Positions 17,640 through 26,597 of a stretch of DNA of 36,322 bases are shown here, in pieces; the first letter of the stretch is position 1; every line of letters starts with the position of its first letter. Location: assembly GCA_016777645.1 (NCBI GenBank), contig JADHRC010000003.1, positions 1 to 36,322 on the forward strand, read 5' to 3'. The notes beneath the pieces were generated by a model, which was not told the origin of the DNA, made no database searches, and saw nothing but the letters and a program-made list of their open reading frames with translations. This DNA is from Alphaproteobacteria bacterium (GTDB lineage Bacteria; Pseudomonadota; Alphaproteobacteria; Puniceispirillales; Marisalimonadaceae). Made by a program: the position numbers and the translations under genes.

Positions 17640-18928
17640 AGTCAAATAAAATAGTTATTGATTATAAAACTTTACCAGATAATTTTAAATTTGAAGATCA
17701 ATTTGAAAATATATATAACCAAATGGAGTTCTCAAATCAAAATATTCTTATAAATGGTAAAGCCGGAACCGGTAAGACTACTTTGCTTGAATATTTTCGA
17801 ATAAATTCAAAAAAAAATTTTGTGATACTTGCTTCTACTGGAATATCTGCAATTAATGCCAAAGGGAAAACCATTCATTCTTTTTTTTTATTCCCTCCAA
17901 GAATATTAATTAACGAAAAAATAAAAAAATTAAGAACTAAAATTATTCAAAAAGTTCAAACTATTTTAATTGATGAATGCTCTATGATTAGATCAGATGT
18001 TCTAGATGCAATAGACCAATCACTGAAACTTAATAGAAATAATGATAAGCCTTTTGGTGGTATACAAGTCATCCTTTTAGGAGACATTTATCAACTTCCG
18101 CCGGTAATTAGAGAAAATGAAAAAAATATTTTTGATAAATTTTATCCCAATGGACATTACTTTTTTAATGCAAATTGCTTTCATGAAAGTCAATTTAAAA
18201 CCTATGAACTTTCAAAAGTATACAGACAAAAAGACAAATTTTTTATAAATATCTTAAACAAAATAAGGATTGGAAGTATCGAAAGCTCTGATCTTGCTTT
18301 TCTAAACAAAAAAGTATTAGACAAAAGTTATAATAATCTTCCAGAAACAATAATATTATCACCAACTAATAGAAAAGTAGATTTAATTAACAGAATGAAC
18401 CTAGATAATATAAATAGCCAGATGTTTTCATACAAATCATTACAAACAGGTGATTTTAACGAAAAACCAGCTGATGAAACTCTTCAATTAAAAGTTGGCG
18501 CTCAGGTAATGCTTATAAAAAACGATGTTAAATCACCTAAAAGATGGGTTAACGGTTCAATTGGAATTGTTACTGATCTAACATCTGATAGCATTCACTT
18601 AAAAATAAAAAGTAAAATTTATAAAATTACTCAAGATACATGGGAGAAGTTTGATTATCTTATTAAAGATGATAAAGTGACTCATGAAGTAGTTGCAACA
18701 TTCACTCAATATCCTATTAAACTAGCCTGGGCTATAACAATTCATAAAAGCCAGGGGCAAACTTTTGATAAAGTGATTATCGACCTGGACACAGGATCAT
18801 TTGCCTATGGTCAAACTTATGTTGCTCTAAGTAGAGCTACGTCTCTAGAGGGGCTTTTTTTGACTAGACCCATTAAAGTATCAGACATAATTTTTGATAA
18901 TAAGTTAAGGCATTCTTTTATTAATTAA
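17636..18928 (+). CDS. Pif1/RecD-like superfamily 1B DNA helicase
   Basis: This 430-residue ATPase carries the SF1B helicase motifs in order: Walker A GKAGTGKTT (41-49), motif Ia ASTGISAINAKGKTIHSFF (66-84), Walker B LIDECSM (111-117), motif III GDIYQLPPV (149-157), motif IV VYRQ, motif V IHKSQGQTFDKV and motif VI YVALSR (395-400). The TGISA and KTIHSFF segments are closest to the Pif1 family, which unwinds 5' to 3' and resolves G-quadruplexes or RNA-DNA hybrids. No RecB or RecC partner is nearby. It overlaps gntK by 4 bases, so a DNA helicase appears translationally coupled to gluconate genes. Its 3' end overlaps the convergent transporter gene by 24 bases. Confidence 0.88.
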   Translation: MKSNKIVIDYKTLPDNFKFEDQFENIYNQMEFSNQNILINGKAGTGKTTLLEYFRINSKKNFVILASTGISAINAKGKTIHSFFLFPPRILINEKIKKLRTKIIQKVQTILIDECSMIRSDVLDAIDQSLKLNRNNDKPFGGIQVILLGDIYQLPPVIRENEKNIFDKFYPNGHYFFNANCFHESQFKTYELSKVYRQKDKFFINILNKIRIGSIESSDLAFLNKKVLDKSYNNLPETIILSPTNRKVDLINRMNLDNINSQMFSYKSLQTGDFNEKPADETLQLKVGAQVMLIKNDVKSPKRWVNGSIGIVTDLTSDSIHLKIKSKIYKITQDTWEKFDYLIKDDKVTHEVVATFTQYPIKLAWAITIHKSQGQTFDKVIIDLDTGSFAYGQTYVALSRATSLEGLFLTRPIKVSDIIFDNKLRHSFIN

Positions 18929-19870
18929 TTTTAAATTTTTTCGTTCCCGAAAAGCAATCAAAATTCCAGAAATTGATATAAAAAACATACCAATTAAATT
19001 TATTAAGCTAGGCCAAACATCAAAAAAAATTTTCCCCCAAATAGTTGCAAATATGAGGTATGAATAGTCCATTGGAGCAAGCCAGCTACTCTCAGCGGTT
19101 TGGTAGGCTTTAGCTAGCAATATGTTCCCACTTACATTCAATATTGAGCAAGAAAAGCAAAAGGCAAAAATAATCAATGTTAACTCAGGCCAGCCTATAA
19201 AAACAAATGGTGAAGTTTCTCTAAAAAGAGTATTTTGAAAAAAAAGCTCAAAAAATATTACTCCCAGGGAAGCTGAAAAAAAAAACATTATTCCAACAGC
19301 GAACGTAAGAGACATAACAGATTCTTGTCTACAATATTTTCTTATTAATACAATATTGCATGCAAAGAAAAAACCGGCCATAATTGGTAAGATTTGCAAA
19401 AGCGTAAAATTTTCTGACCATGGTTCTAAAATTAATATAGCCCCGAAGCTTCCTAAAAAAAGAGCAAAGGTTCTCCAAACACCAATTCTTTCTCCGAGAA
19501 AAACAATAGCCAAACATGACACAAAAATTGGAAATGTATATAAACCTGCAGCCATTTGAGCAAAACTTAATTTAGGAGATGCTGCAAAAAAACAAAACAT
19601 GCATGTAGTCATCATAAGAGCTCGAAAGTATACTGGCTTCCATTTTATTGGCATAAGTATAGAAATTCCATTTGTAAGTCTTGCAATTAGAAATAGTAGT
19701 AGAATATTACCTATGGACCTTATAAATTGAAGTTGCCAGAAGCTAGTTTCACTTGACATGTATTTTATTAAACTATCTTGCAATGAAAGAATTATAACAC
19801 CAATTATCAACATTGTTAGCGATGAAATAGGGTTGTCCTTTGTCTGAGGATTTAAAAAATTAAATTTCAC
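18905..19870 (-). CDS. EamA/DMT-family transporter (second copy type)
   Basis: The 321-residue protein has about ten membrane segments in two EamA repeats. Recognisable stretches are IGVIILSLQDSLIKYMSS followed by FWQLQFIRSIGNILL, and AGLYTFPIFVSCLAIVFLGE. A tryptophan- and aromatic-rich second half ends SWLAPMDYSYLIFATIWGKI. It is only distantly similar to the EamA protein at 10910-11800 and closer to the group that includes S-adenosylmethionine and riboflavin transporters; substrate unknown. The start is GTG at 19870, 13 bases after the acyl-CoA ligase stop on the same strand. The last eight codons overlap the convergent helicase gene. Confidence 0.82.
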   Translation of the reverse strand: MKFNFLNPQTKDNPISSLTMLIIGVIILSLQDSLIKYMSSETSFWQLQFIRSIGNILLLFLIARLTNGISILMPIKWKPVYFRALMMTTCMFCFFAASPKLSFAQMAAGLYTFPIFVSCLAIVFLGERIGVWRTFALFLGSFGAILILEPWSENFTLLQILPIMAGFFFACNIVLIRKYCRQESVMSLTFAVGIMFFFSASLGVIFFELFFQNTLFRETSPFVFIGWPELTLIIFAFCFSCSILNVSGNILLAKAYQTAESSWLAPMDYSYLIFATIWGKIFFDVWPSLINLIGMFFISISGILIAFRERKNLKLINKRMP

Positions 19871-19883
19871 AATTTAAGAACCA

Positions 19884-21662
19884 TTAAAGTCTTGGAAAAA
19901 AAGATTTCTTATATAATTCATCTATTTTGTCTTTGTAAAAAGAAATAATCACTTGCCTTTTCATCTTTAAAGTTGGCGTTAATTGATTGTTTTCAATAGA
20001 AAAAGGTTCATATGAAAGAAAAAATTTTCTAATTTTTTTAGTCTGAGATAGTTTTTTGTTAACATCATTAATAATATTTTGAAAATCATTTCTTAGATAA
20101 TCCTTTTTGTCTAATTTAGAATTTATTAAAGTTTCATTTGGAATAATTATAGCTATCAAGAAGGGTTTGTTTTGTCCATAAACCATCGCCTGCTCGATTT
20201 CGTCGTAAGATAATAACAAGTTTTCAATAGGAACTGGGGCAATATTCTCTCCCCCAGAGTTAACAATCATTTCATTTATTCTACCTGAAATTTTTAAGTA
20301 TCCATCTTTATCAATTTCTCCTAAATCGCCAGTGTGGAGCCAGCCATCAATTATTACACTATTTGTACTTTGAGTATCCTTCCAATAACCTTTCATAATA
20401 GATTTACCTCTAACAATGATTTCTTTTTTTTTAGATAGTTTAACCTCAAGCCCTTTTATAGCTAACCCAACTGTATCAATTTTTATACTATTGATTGGGT
20501 TACATGAAATTAGAGGAGAGCATTCAGTTTGCCCATAACCTTGTAGTATATTTATTCCTAGAGACTGAAAGAATAGACCAATATTTTTATTTAAGGCAGC
20601 ACCACCTGAAATAAATGCTTGGAGGTTACCACCAAATTTTTTTTGAAATTTTTTTCTTACAATATGTTCTAAAAAATAATCTTGAATTTTTTCTTTTAAA
20701 CTTAGATCAAAATTGTTAAATCTCTTAGATCCAAGTTCTATTGCTTTAAAAAAAATATTTTGAGTAATTTTATTTTTATTAAAAAGTTGACTATTTATTT
20801 TTTTATACAAAACTTCATAAAGCCTAGGAACAGCTGTCATTAAAGTAGGTTTTACAGTTAACAAATCGTTAACTATTTGATCACGATTTGTATTAAAATA
20901 AATTTCTGCGCCAATATAAATAGGCAAGAAAAAACCAGCAGTATGTTCATATGCATGAGAAAGTGGAATTATAGATAAAAATTTATGATTTTTAACTTTT
21001 ATTTCTTTTATAAACTCATTGGCACCTAAAATATTTGATAAAATTGATTCATGAGTAAGCATAACTCCCTTAGGCTTACTACTGGTACCTGACGTATATA
21101 TAATACAAGCAACATCGTCTTTTTTTATTTTATCTATATTTTGTATTATAAAAGCTTGTTTATAATTATTTCCTGATCCAATTTTTAACAATTCTTTAAA
21201 AGTATAAAATTTATTTTTAAATTTTAACTTTTCTGTGTCTTTTATTTCTTCTATCGATATTACATATCTTATATTTTCTAATTTTGGTAATATTTTTTCT
21301 ATATTTGATATAAGCTTAGAATTAATAAAAATTATTGAAGTGTCTGAGTGTGATAATAGATATAACAATTCTTCCTCGTTACTTGTAGTATAACCAGGAA
21401 CGGTTATGGCACCTAAAGAGATAGTAGCTAAATCTATAACACACCATTTGTAACTATTATCAGCTATGATGGATACTTTATCATTTTTTCTTACACCTAT
21501 TTGATGTAAGGCATAACTTAATCTTTGAACGAGCTCAGAAGTTTTTTTCCAGGAAAGATGCTCCCAATTACCATTTTTTTTATAACCAAATAAAGTTTTA
21601 TCTTGAAGAGATAAAGAATTTTTAAAAAAAATTTGTGGTAAGCTGTTCATTATAAAAACCAT
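19884..21662 (-). CDS. Long-chain acyl-CoA synthetase (AMP-forming)
   Basis: The protein activates fatty acids through acyl-AMP to acyl-CoA. With 592 residues from the ATG at 21662 it is the length of COG1022 (FAA1/FadD15-type) ligases. Motifs in order: P-loop YTSGTSSKPKG (189-199), SIIPLSHAYEHT, AFISGGAALN, GYGQTECSPLIS, and HTGDLGEIDKDGYLKISGR with the following INEMIVNSGGENIAP. An ATG four codons later (21650) fits the family N-terminus equally well; neither has a clear Shine-Dalgarno. It is followed by the EamA transporter on the same strand and divergent from the alpha/beta hydrolase. Confidence 0.88.
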   Translation of the reverse strand: MVFIMNSLPQIFFKNSLSLQDKTLFGYKKNGNWEHLSWKKTSELVQRLSYALHQIGVRKNDKVSIIADNSYKWCVIDLATISLGAITVPGYTTSNEEELLYLLSHSDTSIIFINSKLISNIEKILPKLENIRYVISIEEIKDTEKLKFKNKFYTFKELLKIGSGNNYKQAFIIQNIDKIKKDDVACIIYTSGTSSKPKGVMLTHESILSNILGANEFIKEIKVKNHKFLSIIPLSHAYEHTAGFFLPIYIGAEIYFNTNRDQIVNDLLTVKPTLMTAVPRLYEVLYKKINSQLFNKNKITQNIFFKAIELGSKRFNNFDLSLKEKIQDYFLEHIVRKKFQKKFGGNLQAFISGGAALNKNIGLFFQSLGINILQGYGQTECSPLISCNPINSIKIDTVGLAIKGLEVKLSKKKEIIVRGKSIMKGYWKDTQSTNSVIIDGWLHTGDLGEIDKDGYLKISGRINEMIVNSGGENIAPVPIENLLLSYDEIEQAMVYGQNKPFLIAIIIPNETLINSKLDKKDYLRNDFQNIINDVNKKLSQTKKIRKFFLSYEPFSIENNQLTPTLKMKRQVIISFYKDKIDELYKKSFFPRL

Positions 21663-21771
21663 ATATATTCTTTATAAATATAAGGCATAATTAAATAATA
21701 TTTAATTTTTTTATTTACTTTATTATTTTATTTTTAAAATAGAAAAGTTATACATTGAACTATAATAGAGA

Positions 21772-22749
21772 GTGAAAACAATTATTTCTAAGATTTGTAT
21801 AGCTTTAATCTTTGTTTTTGTTTTAATATCGGGAATATTAATGTCAAAAAAATCGATTGAGTTTAAAAGTGATTTTGATCCAAAATTAATTGGGTTAGAT
21901 ATTGATGAATATCTAAAAAAATCAGAAGAACAAATTACTGATATTAAAGAAGATGTTATAAAAAAAGTTATTTGGGTTAATAGGCCAAATCAAAAAACCC
22001 CTATTTCAATAGTGTACTTACATGGATTTACTGCTACCTCAGAGGAACTTCGCCCTCTTCCAGATATGATTGCAAAAGATATAAAGGCAAATCTTTTTTT
22101 TACAAGATTGACAGGTCATGGAAGAAATTCAGAAGCTATGGAATTGTGTTCTATTAAAAATTGGATAAATGATTTACACGAAGCAATTGAAATTGGCGCA
22201 AGAATTGGAGAAAAAATAATAATACTATCTTCATCTACTGGTGGAACAATAAGTGTAACATCTGCACTAGATGAAAAACTTTCGAAAAACATTATGGGAT
22301 ACATATTTGTATCTCCTAATTTTGGAATAAATCATAGGCTTGCAAGCATTATTACGTGGCCATTTTCTGAATACTGGTTAAAATTAATACTTGGGAAGAC
22401 AATTAAACACTATCCTAGAAATGACCTTAACAAAAAATATTGGACAATGACATATCCCACGAATGCTCTAATTCCTATGGCAAAATTAGTTAATGAAGTT
22501 AATGATAGAGATTTTAGTGATATTGAAAAACCTGCACTCTTTTATTTTTCGTTGGAAGATAAAGTTGTTAATCCACTGAAAACAAAACAATTTATATCTG
22601 GTTGGGGTGGAAAAAATACCACTAAAATTATTAAACTTACAGGTAATGATGATAAATTTTCACACGTATTAGCTGGCTCTATAATTTCTCCTAATCAGAC
22701 TCAACATGCGCGAAAAACAATGGTTAATTGGATTAAAAATTTAAATTAA
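21772..22749 (+). CDS. Alpha/beta hydrolase, membrane-anchored or exported
   Basis: This 325-residue serine hydrolase starts with a GTG codon and an uncleaved-looking hydrophobic segment (residues 5-24), so it should face the periplasm. The fold is shown by VYLHGFTATSEE (81-92, oxyanion loop), the nucleophile elbow LSSSTGG with Ser155 as likely nucleophile, Asp263 in LEDKVVNP and His298 in FSHVLAG. The GxSxG motif is degenerate (SSSTG), as in some lysophospholipase and lipase relatives. The substrate is unknown; a carboxylesterase acting on lipids would be compatible with the divergent acyl-CoA ligase next door. It is the last intact gene before the island edge. Confidence 0.8.
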   Translation: MKTIISKICIALIFVFVLISGILMSKKSIEFKSDFDPKLIGLDIDEYLKKSEEQITDIKEDVIKKVIWVNRPNQKTPISIVYLHGFTATSEELRPLPDMIAKDIKANLFFTRLTGHGRNSEAMELCSIKNWINDLHEAIEIGARIGEKIIILSSSTGGTISVTSALDEKLSKNIMGYIFVSPNFGINHRLASIITWPFSEYWLKLILGKTIKHYPRNDLNKKYWTMTYPTNALIPMAKLVNEVNDRDFSDIEKPALFYFSLEDKVVNPLKTKQFISGWGGKNTTKIIKLTGNDDKFSHVLAGSIISPNQTQHARKTMVNWIKNLN

Positions 22750-22752
22750 ATC

Positions 22753-22992
22753 TTAATTAAACAATTTATTTGAAAATAGTATTAAAGAATAATGAAGGTT
22801 AATTAATAAATTTTCGTTTTTGTCTTTTATATAACCAAAAGTATATTCAAACTTAACTTTATTATTTGCAAACATACTTCCAATATTAATTACATTTTTA
22901 TCCTAAGATACTTGAGTTTTAATATTTTCCAATTTAGATGTATCAATTTTTTTTGAATATTTTTTATGATTAAGCACTAATATTTTTAAAAA
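22753..22992 (-). pseudogene. Remnant of a SnoaL/NTF2-like protein gene
   Basis: On the minus strand one frame from 22992 to 22753 reads 29 codons, an in-frame TAG at 22905-22903, then 49 codons to TAA. The second part has GSMFANNKVKFEYTFGYIKD and then NLLINLHYSLILFS. This resembles the C-terminus of small NTF2/SnoaL-like proteins, which often ends in a LHHSSLPF-type motif; here that motif is decayed. The upstream reading is closed by TAA at 22995-22993, and no N-terminal half is visible. The fragment lies 77 bases outside the outer tRNA-Glu remnant, so the gene may have been broken in the same events. The family call is by eye. Confidence 0.5.
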
Positions 22993-23068
22993 TTAAACTT
23001 TAATATTAATTTACAGATTTGATTAGGAAGGATTTATGTATTCAAAGTTAATGTTTCAAGAAATATAA

Positions 23069-23091
23069 TGGTGATCCCTACGAGATTCGAA
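23069..23091 (-). repeat. Decayed tRNA-Glu 3'-end fragment (outer att-like site)
   Basis: The sequence is identical over 23 bp to the T-arm and acceptor end, including CCA, of the tRNA-Glu at 30549-30571, in the same orientation. Beyond 23091 it continues as a loose match with an indel. There is no 5' half, so it cannot be a functional tRNA. This is the expected product of tyrosine-recombinase integration into the 3' end of a tRNA gene: the displaced original end. Confidence 0.75.
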
Positions 23092-23434
23092 TCGGTAATT
23101 TACTGCATCTATGATTAACTCATCTTCGCTAATCAAAGCTCACCTTATCTTTGTATAATATAAGATAATATTAGTCAAGCTCAGATAGTCTAAGATGTGT
23201 CACCAAATTGTCACCAAAGTGACATTTATTCTCGTACGAGTAGATTTTGTCACCTTGTTTATATGTGGTGAAACGTCATAATCGGATATATATTTTAATT
23301 GCGATTTAAGAGACATACTGAAGCGAAAATGAAATCATATATACTTCTAATATTATCAACAGTGATAAGTTAAGTCGGTAATACATTTTTTCATTAATTA
23401 TCTTAAATTCAAAGCTGAATCAATTGTAGGAAAT
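23092..23434. other. Gene-free left flank of the island
   Basis: There are 343 bases without a convincing gene between the outer tRNA fragment and the antiporter stop codon. The stretch holds the GTCACC repeat cluster and a palindrome described separately. A 38-codon minus-strand ORF (23316-23200) exists but ends inside the repeats and looks accidental. The stretch appears less AT-rich than its surroundings, as expected for recombination-site DNA from another source. Confidence 0.5.
23198..23254. repeat. GTCACC repeat cluster with CTCGTACGAG palindrome
   Basis: GTCACC occurs at 23199-23204, 23210-23215 and 23249-23254; the first two are 11 bp apart, one helical turn. A perfect 10-bp palindrome CTCGTACGAG is at 23231-23240. 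The 18 bases TGTCACCAAATTGTCACC from 23198 match 16 of 18 bases at 29222-29239 near the other island end, in the same orientation. The layout suggests arm-type binding sites of an integrase or its directionality factor. Confidence 0.55.
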
Positions 23435-24979
23435 TTATTGATTATGTTTCAGAAATGATTCAGTTACACCGATGCCAGCAGCATCATAGGCATCATAAAT
23501 TTCGTCTGCTCCAGAAGATTTTAATAAATCTGGGTTACCCTGAGATCTTGTGGGTACTATTATTCTTCCTTTAAAACCATATTTTCTAGCCTGTTTTACC
23601 GACCAATTTTGAGCATGAAATTCAGGCAATGCTAGAATAATAGTTGTTAATTTACCAAACCTTAATTTAGACCAAAAACCAGGGTCTTCTGCATCAGCAA
23701 ATGACACTCTTTTTCCCTGTTTAAGAAGATCTAAAGAAAGGTCAGTGTCTGCATCGAAACCAACCACTTTAATATCATTTTTAGATAAATTCTCAAATAT
23801 TGCATTGCCAATGCGCCCCATACCTACAATCATTACTTGAGCTTCACCACAAGTATGAGGTTGTTCATCTGGATGATGTTTTTCTCTTTCAAAATTTACT
23901 AGATATTTTTCTAATATTACATAAATTTCATGAATATATTTATTTAAAATAGACCCAATGATAAAACTTAAACTGACAGAACAAACTAAAACTGCAAATA
24001 AGTTATTATCAACAATTCCAATTTTAAGCCAGTGCGCTAATAAAATTAAAGAAAATTCAGAATATGTTAAAAGTGAAATTGAAATTAGGAAGGAGGAATA
24101 AGCTCTTAAATTCACAAAAATTAATAAGAAGAAAAGTACAACTAATTTTATAATTAGAAATATGATTATTAGTAATGACTCCGAGACAATTTCAAAACTT
24201 AAATTCAATTTCATTCCCAATGAAATAAAAAAAGCCAATAATAAAATCTCTCTTAAACTCCAAATTTTTTCAGCTAAATTTTGTGATCTTTTATAATTAG
24301 AAAGTAACATTCCTAAAATAAGGGCTCCTATTTCTCCAGTTAAACCTAACTTTTCAAAAAGATAACCTCCTAATAATAAAGCAATTAGTACTGAGGCTAA
24401 CAATTCTAATTCTTCACTTGTTTCTAATTTAATTAAAAACTTTTTTAAAACAGGGATAATCAAAGGGATAAAAAGTAGGTATAGTGTATTAAATGATAAA
24501 TTATTACTGCTAGTATACAGTAACAAAGTTAATGCTAAAATATCTTGAAATATGAGTATTAAGATAGAAATTCTACCATGAAATGAATTAATTTCTTGTC
24601 TATCTTCTAATGATTTAGATGCAATAATTGTACTTGAAAATGTTAAAGCTATACATAATAAAACCTTAACTTCTAAATTAACGTTTAAGTTTATTAAAAA
24701 GAAATAAACAAAACTTACTACTGCAGCATGAATAAAAAAAACCTTTAAAAAGGTGAAATTTAAAAAAGCAGAAGGTTTAACTTTGAGCCCAATAGAAAAA
24801 AGTAATAACTCAACACCAATTTTTGAAGGAAAATCTAGTAAACCATTTACATCTGCAAAATTAAAATATTTGAATAAAAAACCAGAGAAGATAAAACCAA
24901 TTAAAATTGGTAAAGATAAAAACTTAAAAATTTGACCACAAATTAATGCGCCACTCATCCAAAATAAAAATAATTCCAT
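23435..24979 (-). CDS. Kef-type monovalent cation:proton antiporter with C-terminal NAD-binding domain
   Basis: The protein exchanges K+ or Na+ for protons across the inner membrane. Of 514 residues, roughly 1-350 form a CPA2-type antiporter domain with about 12 helices, including LLLFSIGLKVKPSAFLN and a conserved FSSTIIASKSL segment. After a His/Glu linker (HPDEQPHTCGE) a TrkA-N/RCK Rossmann domain begins, with GMGRIG at about 386-391 and acidic strand end GFDAD. Unlike E. coli KefB/KefC, no KefF/KefG ancillary gene is adjacent. It is divergent from the ATP-grasp operon. Whether it is K+- or Na+-specific cannot be decided; Na+ handling would fit an NQR-using host. Confidence 0.87.
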   Translation of the reverse strand: MELFLFWMSGALICGQIFKFLSLPILIGFIFSGFLFKYFNFADVNGLLDFPSKIGVELLLFSIGLKVKPSAFLNFTFLKVFFIHAAVVSFVYFFLINLNVNLEVKVLLCIALTFSSTIIASKSLEDRQEINSFHGRISILILIFQDILALTLLLYTSSNNLSFNTLYLLFIPLIIPVLKKFLIKLETSEELELLASVLIALLLGGYLFEKLGLTGEIGALILGMLLSNYKRSQNLAEKIWSLREILLLAFFISLGMKLNLSFEIVSESLLIIIFLIIKLVVLFFLLIFVNLRAYSSFLISISLLTYSEFSLILLAHWLKIGIVDNNLFAVLVCSVSLSFIIGSILNKYIHEIYVILEKYLVNFEREKHHPDEQPHTCGEAQVMIVGMGRIGNAIFENLSKNDIKVVGFDADTDLSLDLLKQGKRVSFADAEDPGFWSKLRFGKLTTIILALPEFHAQNWSVKQARKYGFKGRIIVPTRSQGNPDLLKSSGADEIYDAYDAAGIGVTESFLKHNQ

Positions 24980-25101
24980 TTAAGTTTTATATAAAAATAA
25001 AAAAATAATTAAATTATAACAAAAAAATAGAAAGTTATTTTGTCATAAAGCTAAATTAGAGCTTAATTATTAGGCATTATTTTTAAAAATTAGAACGGAT
25101 T

Positions 25102-25134
25102 ATGATGTAATATAAATTTTTGATTTATAATCAT
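25102..25134. promoter_or_regulatory. Imperfect inverted repeat upstream of the ATP-grasp operon
   Basis: Two nested arm pairs are visible: ATGAT (25102-25106) with ATCAT (25130-25134), and ATAAAT (25112-25117) with ATTTAT (25123-25128). The dyad centres 26 bases before the first start codon of the four-gene operon. It could be an operator or a promoter-proximal hairpin. In DNA of this composition such dyads arise easily, so confidence is low. Confidence 0.3.
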
Positions 25135-25145
25135 ATTTTGTTGAA

Positions 25146-26597
25146 ATGTATTTATTAAAAACTATTCTCATGACCTACAAAATTAAAAATATTGATGAAG
25201 CTTTTATTAGTCATAATTCAGTTAGAACCAATTATAGAAAGTATTATAATTGGTTTAACAATCAAAATTATTCTAATTTAACAAAAAAAAAATCGGATGC
25301 TTTTAAATTTTTTAAAGATACTGGAATTACATTTAAGGTTTATTCTGAGAACAATGATAACGAAAATCTGATACCATTTGATATTATACCAAGAATAATA
25401 AATAGAAGAGAATGGGATAAAGTTGTTAAGGGTATAACTCAAAGAGTTATTGCGATTAACTTATTTCTTAATGATATATATTCAAATCAAGAAATTATTA
25501 ATTCAGGCATAATTCCCATTAGTTTATTAAAAAATAATTCTGCATTTTTTCCTGAAATGATGGGGCTTACTCCCCCCAATAAAATATTTAATCATATATC
25601 TGGAATTGACTTAATAAAAACTGAGAAAAATAATTTTTATGTTTTAGAAGATAATGTGAGAGTTCCATCTGGAGTTTCTTATATGATTGAAAATAGAGAT
25701 ATAATGATGAAATTGTTTCCTGATTTATTTTCCAAATACGCTGTAACTGATAATAGAGATTACCCTAATAAATTATCCAAAATTTTAAAAAAATGTTCAC
25801 CTTTGAAGCGAAAAAAAGAACCTAATATAGCTATTCTTACACCAGGCGTTCACAATTCTGCTTTTTTTGAGCATGCTTTCTTAGCTGATCAATTAGGTGC
25901 AGAATTGGTTGAGAGTAAAGATTTAAGAGTTCTTGATAAATTTTTAAAAATGAAAACCATTGGAGGATGGGAAAAAATTGATATTTTGTACAGAAGAGTG
26001 GATGACGGGTATTTAGATCCCCTAACATTCAAAGAAGATAGTTTTCTGGGTGTGCCTGGTTTAATGGAAGTCTATAGAAACAAGAATATCACAATTGCAA
26101 ATGCTCCAGGAACTGGGATTGCTGATGATAAAGCTATATATTCTTATATTCCAGAAATAATAAATTTTTACCTTGGTGAAAAAGCTATATTAAAAAATGT
26201 TAAAACTTTTAAATGCAGTAACCGAAATGATTTAAAATACGTATTAGATTTTATCGGTGATTTAGTTATAAAGGAAGTACATGGATCTGGGGGATACGGC
26301 ATGTTAATTGGTCCATTATCCAATAAAAGTGAAATTTCTGAATTTAAAAATAAAATTTTAAAAAACCCAAATAATTATATCGCACAACCAACACTATCTT
26401 TGTCTACTTGCCCAATCTTTACCAAAAAAGGGTTATCCCCGAGACATGTTGATTTGAGACCATTTGCTTTATTATCAAATGACGGTGTATCTGTAACGAA
26501 TGGCGGTCTTACAAGAGTGGCATTAAAAAAAGATTCTTTAGTAGTTAATTCCAGCCAAGGCGGTGGTACTAAAGATACTTGGGTATTAGGTGAATAG
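25146..26597 (+). CDS. Circularly permuted ATP-grasp protein (COG2308 family)
   Basis: This is an uncharacterised ATP-grasp enzyme predicted to be an amidoligase that forms an amide or peptide bond using ATP. Its 483 residues carry the family hallmarks: EDNVRVPSGVSYMIENR (168-184), LTPGVHNSAFFEHAFLADQ (231-249), LYRRVDDGYLDPL (281-293), NAPGTGIADDKAIYSYIP, VIKEVHGSGGYGMLIGP, the metal-site region SPRHVDLRPFAL and a C-terminal SSQGGGTKDTWVL. An alternative start is Met9 (25170), closer to the usual N-terminus; neither start has a clear Shine-Dalgarno. The stop overlaps the next start by one base. The neighbours, alpha-E, transglutaminase and Anbu, are the classical partners of this family. Confidence 0.9.
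   Translation: MYLLKTILMTYKIKNIDEAFISHNSVRTNYRKYYNWFNNQNYSNLTKKKSDAFKFFKDTGITFKVYSENNDNENLIPFDIIPRIINRREWDKVVKGITQRVIAINLFLNDIYSNQEIINSGIIPISLLKNNSAFFPEMMGLTPPNKIFNHISGIDLIKTEKNNFYVLEDNVRVPSGVSYMIENRDIMMKLFPDLFSKYAVTDNRDYPNKLSKILKKCSPLKRKKEPNIAILTPGVHNSAFFEHAFLADQLGAELVESKDLRVLDKFLKMKTIGGWEKIDILYRRVDDGYLDPLTFKEDSFLGVPGLMEVYRNKNITIANAPGTGIADDKAIYSYIPEIINFYLGEKAILKNVKTFKCSNRNDLKYVLDFIGDLVIKEVHGSGGYGMLIGPLSNKSEISEFKNKILKNPNNYIAQPTLSLSTCPIFTKKGLSPRHVDLRPFALLSNDGVSVTNGGLTRVALKKDSLVVNSSQGGGTKDTWVLGE

Noticed and set aside
23200..23316. 38-codon minus-strand ORF next to the outer tRNA fragment
   Set aside because: It ends within the GTCACC repeats, has no recognisable family features and no ribosome binding site; more likely a chance frame in recombination-site DNA.
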